This document shows, piece after piece, positions 27,201-32,271 of a stretch of DNA of 32,271 bases; positions within the stretch are counted from its first letter, which is position 1; the number at the start of each line of letters is the position of its first letter. Origin of the DNA: a virus; IMG/VR virus record IMGVR_UViG_3300033145_001746, positions 1 to 32,271 of that record. The stretch is one strand, 5' to 3'. The notes beneath the pieces were generated by a model. That model saw only the letters and a program-made list of their open reading frames with translations, made no database searches and had not been told where the DNA came from. The position numbers and the translations under genes were made by a program.

Positions 27201-28438
27201 AGGAAATTTCTAACGGCGCCGGCACCACTACCATTTGCTGTGAACGCTAGTTGATAAATACTGTATGCTCCAGGCGCAGTGGTATCATAACCATATCGTT
27301 TAACATCGGCTGTGACCATTCTCATTTTAGACATAAAATCTCTTACAGAAATACTATCCAACAATCCCTTTAAAACAGGATTTCTCTTTATATTGTAACT
27401 ATTAAATGTGCGTTGAAACTTGGCATACGCTACAGGATTTGCCTGTGCGACAAATAGTTTGGCCATAGCACTATTGGCTACGCCCCAAGTTATAAAGTTT
27501 TTAGTTATCTTATTAAGTTTATTTATAACAACACTATTAACATTAAGACCCATTTTGCTGAGCTTATTTAGATTTACAGCATAGCCGATAAGTTTACCAT
27601 TTTTTATTTTAACTATGCCAGGAGCATTAGTAGGATTATACCTTATGGTAACGCCCTCTTTTCTTCTTAACACAGACCTTGGGTTTTTCTTCATGTAGGC
27701 TCTGACAGCATCTTCGTTAACCGGCACACGCATCCACACATTTTTTATAGGCTTTTTAGCTTTCTTCCATGTAGAAGACATTTGCTTAAACTCTTGAGGA
27801 GAAATGCCAGATACCTTTTGAGACCTTGGGTCTCTTGAAAGATGGCTCATAAAGTAAGGGCCGTGAACCTGTGTCAACCCAAACGAATTGCCTGCGTCTC
27901 CTATAACATGACTTCTCCCGGCAGACTCCAAGCGTGATACTATATAGAATATAGCTGGAAAATTGATGCCAGCCAGATGAGGAAGATTTTTAAGCTCGGC
28001 CATTGGAAATAGCCGACCACTAGTAGCCTCTTCAAGAATCGCAAGGACATCGTCAGCATAAGTGGCTCGCTTCGACAAAAGAAAAGAAGCACTTTTTACT
28101 TTTTCAATTTCGTCTGTGTTTGTCGTGTGAAGCTCGGGAACATTAGTTTCGTCACTATCAACGTCAATATCTTCTTCCAGATATAAGATGTCTTCCAACT
28201 CCTGAACACGAGCTTGTGCGCCATCTAGCTTAGTTTCCATAGACTCTGAGAGTTCTTCTAAACCTTTTGCCCTAAACTCAGTGAGCTTTAATTTCATCAT
28301 CGGGATTCGATTCTTTAACTGTTCAAGTTCGCACTGCTCACACATACCATGAGTTTGGGTATCCTCAGAGATATCCTCACTTATTTCAGTAGATATTAAC
28401 TTTTTACACCAAGAGCAGTAGTGTTCTAGATTAGGCAT
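21206..28438 (-). CDS. Giant polyprotein-like multidomain protein (transglycosylase, ASCH, AEP/LigD-like, ParB-like, DJ-1-like, zinc)
   Basis: 2410 residues, GAGGA ribosome site. Order: zinc knuckle (8-36, CSWC and CEQC); lytic-transglycosylase-like domain (about 125-460; RLESAG with E171, then GDAGNSFGLTQ); ASCH-like domain (630-725; FPEQYAEGVKSGARSMTIR); primase-polymerase-like domain (806-950; D838/D840 in VDLD, SGGSGLH 874-880, R936); ParB-like domain (1030-1140; IIDGYHRLAKA); DJ-1/PfpI-like domain (1150-1298; MIGYGPLL, catalytic Cys replaced by Gly1233); acidic linkers (1330-1500); zinc sites (C1675, C1678, C1704, C1707; C1813, C1818, C1900) around a coiled coil; unassigned C-terminus. 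[F/L]-x-[LVI]-S-K-R recurs at 119-125, 478-483, 620-626, 1009-1014, and as SFSISNRASY at the extreme C-terminus. Domains are motif-based; ASCH and ParB are the least certain. Likely co-packaged or ejected, possibly cut at the linkers. Confidence 0.85.
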   Translation of the reverse strand: MPNLEHYCSWCKKLISTEISEDISEDTQTHGMCEQCELEQLKNRIPMMKLKLTEFRAKGLEELSESMETKLDGAQARVQELEDILYLEEDIDVDSDETNVPELHTTNTDEIEKVKSASFLLSKRATYADDVLAILEEATSGRLFPMAELKNLPHLAGINFPAIFYIVSRLESAGRSHVIGDAGNSFGLTQVHGPYFMSHLSRDPRSQKVSGISPQEFKQMSSTWKKAKKPIKNVWMRVPVNEDAVRAYMKKNPRSVLRRKEGVTIRYNPTNAPGIVKIKNGKLIGYAVNLNKLSKMGLNVNSVVINKLNKITKNFITWGVANSAMAKLFVAQANPVAYAKFQRTFNSYNIKRNPVLKGLLDSISVRDFMSKMRMVTADVKRYGYDTTAPGAYSIYQLAFTANGSGAGAVRNFLRNRRPFGRGNVHYIQSSRFMRAMRWMQRDPKVSPDVQRIARSLLSGLPSNAGMGGFSDKKVSSLYLSKRAEDDEDEMEFEEEIPTQPESTEDVNLLIKTRDEFISNLQALMNENETVRERVWSTLAEKSSNPDLRAEDITRLYVEDVMTYIMANFEELKKAKEQGTETNPFVDYMLSNWYIQLRSPRQDMTLRMTRELPEVESSNSFTVSKRASYAEPGTLYFPEQYAEGVKSGARSMTIRAQDVPVQPEEIVRCMTYSGGLICEVKITSKNAMSINRIGKAYGERVAKSLTEKFGPDKRFVVINFEQIDTLNAADDEGGEEKMSEVLIDKDKKLTRDQIKSHYEKPAIRKKIMSRIKDKPILVYIGTGTNEKVLKRSHNGKEIVITNDDPKNDENSNNYFYWVKRRTLSFHQVFGTETNLGFVDLDIHGDFSLSEAKKYAAALSEKIKEKYDSTSTIFESGGSGLHIEFKLSSEMSTDKLREELKDLLTELNKDWDNVTIGIVKGSGMRSDISTLHNAGSMRVPGSLGESHGNVKKSSGSEQDTMENNFNSGGFGKIYTHDIEEPFPDALIQVTPLQSVEPSGSYVAYNTVDDKMALSKRDIKKTAGQTYVHDEKSYSVDMLIEITSKNKIESIPVNTLEWNMDEEVWGKDESPKKHSPSAVLESPKKYSEDRDQIKKVDLKYPILIYKGEIIDGYHRLAKAVFEKKTKIKARIVTDKQLDATRIDKERIKELSSKSVLMLMAPNDSVVSEYGVSREVFVGKYGFAVSATNDPTTVVAKDYDALFISGGQNMVEFSKNTEAQKILKSFIRQKKPVAMIGYGPLLAVEAGLVRGRELTSWPDIVGKIRRAQGVWTGMPIERDGSLFTAMSPDESENIAHVLANFLNGTTNPERPKGFLDFKNADALLNNIWKVADLTDEEELEELIRQQQKDVEQGDEIEEEEVPELDLSPEKQREDALIKQKEFEEPSMEPIPVEPKAPKIKREKTKGFKDLILPDEEEELEDIPLDIESLETDEEFEKMIATKTEDLAAMFSEPMDFGEELNEVPLETDEEKDYETTMDKSPETIFGVKLKAPADEEGNALDQWPKEIRRPKMSSEARELFSPDNLKNGKSLTKLFQDPAAWDILHSEPQLLQSWILPSLIIGIGKSWFDNNSSRATLGTKKFKNVGKTPFGMFDEDDISMIADGVDITDLISGRKYIRMLNQLVTKYANYYFSYGYRQSEKDPKKALPLGGYIYKSINRAMTKEISEVKGYKQRRYPTCSVCFSKRKNSKMVMYSMKKVADKPMRWECPTCKRLYDEMRDIEIPTIEAEVSKKRKMLLGGKDSMGVEEKFRIAQQRLDVAETDEEKNEIQAKIATYLEAISGAKSAIEVLESKKSKIEKKQNILAGQMSVPYWHAWCPNVTCPGRKVPLTAIDWKSDIWAAPGGADLAEKINKQYGIEAPHNLKFGKGRYEVTGEESVEGETEGRKVTPGNVPPTWMLAVPFVCPHDDIKFTLGSTKYQGHRSLGGFLWEPYRRITWEKIEEAAPRGADEMEVVNQAAGVEEEMDSRLSKVLFAYLSVLGKRSLSRELDGKEEEFHAWIDKQIDRGYGRERILKSSNVRNKLREIELYRTVEETSTLDPLSFVSWLTETSIASKFVQDGQEDVGEDNFILKTNKAQRRDEIYIPILQSWTDSMLSKKNGFEHFGMEEILTDRKVDGIPSDGPGTFFIAKIGGDVLPPRSSKGQEGVFGFGCELRLAMKAGALPKTMAPEPDDPESEDFAEENLQDFEHIYSPLRPVRTPESSLRPRILRILGVWQLSEDQTKSLQGQVRKDESGQVVGKPGEEKLRGNLHLGKDEKLTQYARANSKDNIVGDISDHDFYRATLDKENTELSVGDYVLVQALMMPGAYKWKPITKIQELRRKSDTSKNIFGRLGALFSAEVGQEEDRILLQEFVRDVKEYGDDPKEMEMIVDDLIDRFEAKRGKKATSSIRLNKAELLDKILKSASFSISNRASY

Positions 28439-28445
28439 TATATCC

Positions 28446-29822
28446 TCATGAAAGTTTAGTAAGCTCTAAAATTCTATTTCTGCGAGCTGTTCTTGGGGAT
28501 TGTTCCCCTTCTTGCTTCATAGCAACTAGACGATCTTTCCAATCTTTTGGCATAGGTATGTTGTTTTTCCCAGTTTTGCCTTGCATGCGATCCAAGAACT
28601 CAACTTTTTCTGAATCTTCTTCAACCACATCCTCAGCCCTTATACTGCTCTGTAGAATCTGAGTATAAGGTATGTAACCCTTAGCTACAGTACGAACATA
28701 TCTTGACCTGGGATTCTCACTTTTCCTTACAACCCATACCCTTTCTCTAGTCGGTTTCCTTTTCTCGGGGGCTTCCTCTTCTTCTGGTACTGGTTCAGGA
28801 GTCTCAGGAACCTCTTCAGGCTCTTCAGGAACCTCTTCAGGCTCTTCGGGAGCCGTAATGGGCACAGGCTCTGGAACTGGTTCAGGAGCTATCTCAGGCT
28901 CAGCCTTTGGAGTTGGCTCAGGACTAGGAGTACCGGGTAGTTCTGGCTCCTCTTCAAATCCAGAAGTTTCTTCTTCTTCTACAATTGGAGGAGCCTCTTC
29001 CTCTTCTTTAGGCACATCTTTAGATAAATATGCCCAATCTTTATCGGTCATAGTTATGTGCCAAGTATCATCGCCCATAATACTTTTTAGAGTCGAAAGC
29101 CTTCCAAGTTCTCCTTCATGCTCAATAAACTTAACTTTATCTTCATCTACCATTTCTATATGGACTCCGAGATAATCTTGGAAACCATCAATCTTTATCC
29201 TTATATCTCCGGTTCTACTATTCGCTTGTACATTCGTTACTCTTGGGTGAATTCTTCTCCATCCTTGTTTAGCACCAGGAACTCTAACATCTTTTTCGCC
29301 AGGTGCCGTACCAGGAGTAACGCCTGGAAGTTTATCAATTTGAGAAAGTTCTTCCCCTGACGCTCCGCCCTCTCCCTTATTTAAATTAAAGAATCCAATA
29401 AGCTTTGCATAGGTTTGGTCGTAACCAGACATAATGTTATCAATATCGGCAAGGCCCAAAGATTGTGCCTGATAGCGCCAATCTACCAGCTCATAAACTT
29501 TAAGGCGTTGTTTTACTTGCTTATATTTTTCATTGATGTCACTAATTTCTTCATCCATTGCTTCTTGAGCTTCTTTAGCTTTATCGTGAAGCTCCCTATA
29601 CACGGAGAAGAAAATTCTCTTAGATTTGCCTTTAAGACGCTTTAGAATGTTTGACCAAAACCCTGCCTGTTTTATAATATCGCCATCAGCCGCGTTGGCC
29701 TTGTCGATAAATGTATCCAAGAGCGCAGCCGTCTCATACTCTCCTGCCCTATCAAATAGGTCAGCAAGCATAACAGCCTCCTTGATGGATGGCACGCCCA
29801 GATTTTTTTCGTCGTAGCTCAT
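28446..29822 (-). CDS. Hypothetical protein with helical hairpin and Pro/Glu-rich spacer
   Basis: 458 residues. Residues 11-43 hold a helical hairpin (SIKEAVMLADLFDRAGEYE, then LLDTFIDK), followed by DIIKQAGFW, a K-x-A step. A helical region (55-145) follows, then a probably globular domain (165-270; RIHPRVTNVQANSRTGDIRI begins it) and a long Glu/Pro spacer (about 272-355). It ends in a basic segment of about 100 residues (RERVWVVRKSENPRSRY). The spacer could act as an extended arm. The family is not recognised. It sits between portal and the giant polyprotein-like gene, where T4-like phages keep small head-core proteins. Confidence 0.82.
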   Translation of the reverse strand: MSYDEKNLGVPSIKEAVMLADLFDRAGEYETAALLDTFIDKANAADGDIIKQAGFWSNILKRLKGKSKRIFFSVYRELHDKAKEAQEAMDEEISDINEKYKQVKQRLKVYELVDWRYQAQSLGLADIDNIMSGYDQTYAKLIGFFNLNKGEGGASGEELSQIDKLPGVTPGTAPGEKDVRVPGAKQGWRRIHPRVTNVQANSRTGDIRIKIDGFQDYLGVHIEMVDEDKVKFIEHEGELGRLSTLKSIMGDDTWHITMTDKDWAYLSKDVPKEEEEAPPIVEEEETSGFEEEPELPGTPSPEPTPKAEPEIAPEPVPEPVPITAPEEPEEVPEEPEEVPETPEPVPEEEEAPEKRKPTRERVWVVRKSENPRSRYVRTVAKGYIPYTQILQSSIRAEDVVEEDSEKVEFLDRMQGKTGKNNIPMPKDWKDRLVAMKQEGEQSPRTARRNRILELTKLS

Positions 29823-29840
29823 TATTCCTATAGCCTCCAG

Positions 29841-30071
29841 TTACTTTTTAATTGATTTTCTATGTTCAAGAGTGATCGACGCATAAAGAGATCTTAAAGC
29901 ATTGAACTTTATGTTAATCGATCTTTTATATTCTTCCCAATCTTTCAAATATTTGGCCACGCTCTGTATAATTTGGGCAGCCTCTTTCGTTTTACCTTGC
30001 TTGATGAGTTTACGCACCATGTCATTATACTTTTGACAATACTTTCTAAACTCTATATCTTCTTTCTTCAT
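29841..30071 (-). CDS. Small helical protein next to the portal gene
   Basis: 76 residues, starting three bases after the portal stop, with a GGAGGA ribosome site contributed by the portal's last codons. It is almost wholly helical and basic. Residues 17-45 (YNDMVRKLIKQGKTKEAAQIIQSV) resemble one half of a TPR-like or helical-hairpin unit, weakly like the motif shared by other proteins here. In T4-like phages a small head-core protein (gp67/gp68 class) follows the portal, so it may fill that place. Sequence similarity does not prove it. Confidence 0.76.
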   Translation of the reverse strand: MKKEDIEFRKYCQKYNDMVRKLIKQGKTKEAAQIIQSVAKYLKDWEEYKRSINIKFNALRSLYASITLEHRKSIKK

Positions 30072-30074
30072 TTA

Positions 30075-32271
30075 CTATATTCCTCCGCCACCGGCACCAG
30101 GAAGACCGCCTGCGCCTCCAGGTGTACCCGGCCCCAATCCTGGGGTCATGCCGCCTGGACCTGCTCCAGCACCGCCTATTCCCATCTCGGCGCCGGGCGG
30201 TGGAGCTAGCTCTGGCAAACCACCCATTTCACCACCCATTTCACCACCTGGTGGCATTCCTGCTTCGGCTCCAGTTTCTGGAGGAGGAGCAGCCTCTCTT
30301 TCCTCAGAGTCAACAGGTTCCATAACAGGCTTTTCAGGGTCTAGAGAACGAAGTTCGGTTAAAGTCATAACTCCAAGAGCCATCTCTTCTCTTCTTCTAA
30401 TCGCCTCATCAATCGACTCTTGGCGCATTTTAACCTTCTCATCTTCATAATTAAGGCCCATGCTTCTATAAAGAGTTTGTACCGACGCTTGTTTGGCACT
30501 AACCATTCCAGTTATATTACCAATGTAATCCTGTAGATCATATAGGTTCATTTGGTTCCACTCTACTTCAGGAACAATTAATCTCTTCTCTTTATTCCTA
30601 TACTCATAAAATCCTTGAATCTCGCTGATTGGCGCAAAAATCTTGTTGACCAACCACTGTTCCATCATGGTACGAAAATTGAAATATCTTTGTCTAAGAA
30701 CCTCTAACCCAATGGAGGCAGAAGCATAAACTGCGCTCTCAGTATCTACAACAGCTGGTGGAACCATTAGTCCAGTATAAATATTCTTAATGATAAGTTC
30801 TAAGTCGCCAGCAATATCAAGTGTTTGTCCCTGGTTACCGATACGAGTGATGTCAACTCCAGCATGAGTAATGAGCTTGAAATCCTTATCGTACTGTGCC
30901 TCTTCAAAAATTTGACGGAAGAACTCTAAATCTTCCTGAGTAGCCCGATAGTCTCCATCGGTGTTTCCGCCAACTTTAATTACAGTAATTGGGTTAATCA
31001 TTGAATCGGCCTGGGCAAACTTGCTGTTTCCCTGGATGGTAATGAGACCATTATTTCTAGTAACAAAAAGTCCATTGGGTACTTCAAAACAAAAAACTCT
31101 TCCCTTATATGGGACTTTTTCAATATTTGCTCCAGTATACTTATTATTTATAGAATTACCATATATTACAGGCTCTCTCCCGTAATTAGAATCTGACCAG
31201 GTAATTAAATAGAACTCTTTTCCTTGACCATTATAATCTAACATTAAATGCGGGGCATATCCGCATTTAAACAAAATTTCTTGAACATCATTAGCCAACT
31301 GTTTCGAAATTGTATGATATCTATAAGATGTTGCTCCATTCTCATATTTACTATGAATGATACTGCCATCACCTTTTACTAACGCCTTAAGTAATATTTT
31401 AAGCAACCTAGGGGATAACTGTTTAACCCATTTTGGAACATGTTTGTTTCTAGACAATGAGCCAATTTCATCTTGAAAATGTTTAGTAAGATTTTTTCTA
31501 GACATTTTCCAGGTAGTTATTTTATTATCTTCCTTAGAAGAAAAACCATCTTTATTTATATGATCACATTTACTAACACAAACATTAAGTAATTCTCCAA
31601 TTTTATATATTGAGTCACGAAAATATTTATATTCATCTGAATCCACATTTTGACACATACTTATACTATATTGATAAGTCTTCTCATTATAATGAACACA
31701 TCCTTCCGAAATTATATATCCTATAAATTCTAGGTAATCTTCAATAGGAATTTTTTTATCGAATATCTTTACATTAGAAATTTCTTTTCCAACATAACTA
31801 TCTATAATTGCTCGGGACTTATAATAACATCCCATTTTAACATCTTCTGCCTTTATAAAGCCAAAATTATTATATCCCTTATGATGTACTTTTTTCTTGG
31901 CTAACCACATTCTGTGATTCGGTGTTACTAAAGTATCTATTTTTTTGCCACTAAAATGATATAAATCTCCATCATATTCGTAATCTGTACGATTAATATA
32001 ATTTTGAAATTCAAGTTCCTTAGTTTTAGGATTCATAGTTGCTATTTTATCATTTTCCGTAATATCATCATATAGTTTGAATCCGTCTTTTGTAAGAACT
32101 TCCGTAAATACTGGGAAGCACTCACGAATCTTGTCATATAGCATTAAGTCTTTAAAAACACTAACAATAACACTTGTTCCTCTAACATCATATGGACTAG
32201 AGAGTAACTTCAAGTGAGACACATTAAAGTTATCCAGAGGAATATCCTGGTTAGCCCTAACATGATAAACG
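30075..32271 (-). CDS. Portal protein containing an intein (5' end outside window)
   Basis: The frame is open to the right edge; the GTG at 32222 is only an internal codon. Window-derived residues read VYHVRANQDIPLDNFN, then SHLKLLSSPYDVRGTSV and FKDLMLYDKIRE. After the intein comes SKFAQADSMINPITVIKVGG, the typical T4-like portal core, with the later GLMVPPAVVD and QRYFNFRTMMEQW regions. Removing the intein rejoins KIRE to SKFA without a gap, as expected for a conserved portal block. The portal ring sits at the head vertex and passes DNA. The last 80 or so residues are a Gly/Pro/Met-rich tail, not usual in this family. The gene leads the head cluster, followed at three bases by a small helical gene. 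Confidence 0.9.
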   Translation of the reverse strand, partial: VYHVRANQDIPLDNFNVSHLKLLSSPYDVRGTSVIVSVFKDLMLYDKIRECFPVFTEVLTKDGFKLYDDITENDKIATMNPKTKELEFQNYINRTDYEYDGDLYHFSGKKIDTLVTPNHRMWLAKKKVHHKGYNNFGFIKAEDVKMGCYYKSRAIIDSYVGKEISNVKIFDKKIPIEDYLEFIGYIISEGCVHYNEKTYQYSISMCQNVDSDEYKYFRDSIYKIGELLNVCVSKCDHINKDGFSSKEDNKITTWKMSRKNLTKHFQDEIGSLSRNKHVPKWVKQLSPRLLKILLKALVKGDGSIIHSKYENGATSYRYHTISKQLANDVQEILFKCGYAPHLMLDYNGQGKEFYLITWSDSNYGREPVIYGNSINNKYTGANIEKVPYKGRVFCFEVPNGLFVTRNNGLITIQGNSKFAQADSMINPITVIKVGGNTDGDYRATQEDLEFFRQIFEEAQYDKDFKLITHAGVDITRIGNQGQTLDIAGDLELIIKNIYTGLMVPPAVVDTESAVYASASIGLEVLRQRYFNFRTMMEQWLVNKIFAPISEIQGFYEYRNKEKRLIVPEVEWNQMNLYDLQDYIGNITGMVSAKQASVQTLYRSMGLNYEDEKVKMRQESIDEAIRRREEMALGVMTLTELRSLDPEKPVMEPVDSEEREAAPPPETGAEAGMPPGGEMGGEMGGLPELAPPPGAEMGIGGAGAGPGGMTPGLGPGTPGGAGGLPGAGGGGI
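31026..32120 (-). mobile_element. LAGLIDADG intein in the portal gene (365 residues)
   Basis: The element starts at Cys (CFPVFTEVLTKDG, block A) after KIRE and ends at Asn in ITIQGN before Ser of SKFA. Block B is canonical (TPNH). Two LAGLIDADG motifs are present: FIGYIISEG (Glu in the acid place) and LLKALVKGDG (Asp). The C-terminal block (VFCFEVPNGLFVTRNNG) is normal except that the residue before the final Asn is Gly rather than His, as in several phage inteins. The terminal Cys, Asn and +1 Ser are intact, so protein splicing should work. The nuclease may be active. Confidence 0.9.

Noticed and set aside
32220-32222. GTG as the start of the portal gene
   Set aside because: The frame stays open to the window edge with portal-like residues before it, so this is an internal codon.

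Overview
This is a stretch of the virion-protein region of a large, AT-rich tailed dsDNA bacteriophage, probably a T4-like or jumbo-class myovirus. Every convincing gene lies on the minus strand. Genes abut or overlap (ATGA, TAATG and TAA|ATG junctions), each small gap is under 100 bases, and no tRNA, rRNA, CRISPR or host-like gene is visible. The host cannot be told from the sequence. Both window edges cut genes: the portal gene at the right and a membrane-protein gene at the left.

Layout in the direction of transcription, right to left. (1) 32271-30075: portal protein, interrupted by a full-length LAGLIDADG intein. (2) 30071-28446: a small helical protein and a Pro/Glu-rich protein. (3) 28438-21206: a 2410-residue polyprotein-like chain that strings together a zinc knuckle, a lytic-transglycosylase-like domain, an ASCH-like domain, a LigD/AEP-type primase-polymerase-like domain, a ParB-like domain, a DJ-1/PfpI-like domain without its cysteine, and further zinc-binding regions. 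The first modules are joined by a recurring SKRA linker. (4) 21161-15388: small helical genes, a double-HNH endonuclease, and a 726-residue protein with an HExxH metallopeptidase motif and an HCx5R phosphatase domain. (5) 15425-13827: a degenerate intein carrying a Vsr-like nuclease. (6) 13840-9665: a prohead protease fused to a very long scaffold-like chain. (7) 9604-6757: small paralogous proteins and a beta-rich structural candidate, split by another homing endonuclease. (8) 6776-1: an HNH endonuclease with SANT-like repeats, a 1041-residue modular protein and two membrane-associated proteins.

Portal, protease and scaffold identify the region as head morphogenesis. The other long proteins are probably virion or ejected proteins, judged from position and shared sequence signatures. 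Three signatures run through otherwise unrelated genes: a helical hairpin (A-x-x-L-D-x-x-G-x-x-x-x-A-x-x-h-D-x-x-I), an N-terminal or linker F-x-[LVI]-S-K-R-A / F-[LV]-K-I-A leader, and Lys-x-Ala steps at module borders. They read as a shared code for packaging into the head or for cleavage by the prohead protease. That reading is an inference.

The window is also dense in homing elements: one intact-looking intein, one decayed intein-nuclease chimera and three free-standing endonucleases, each sitting precisely at a gene junction. No major capsid protein could be recognised in the window.
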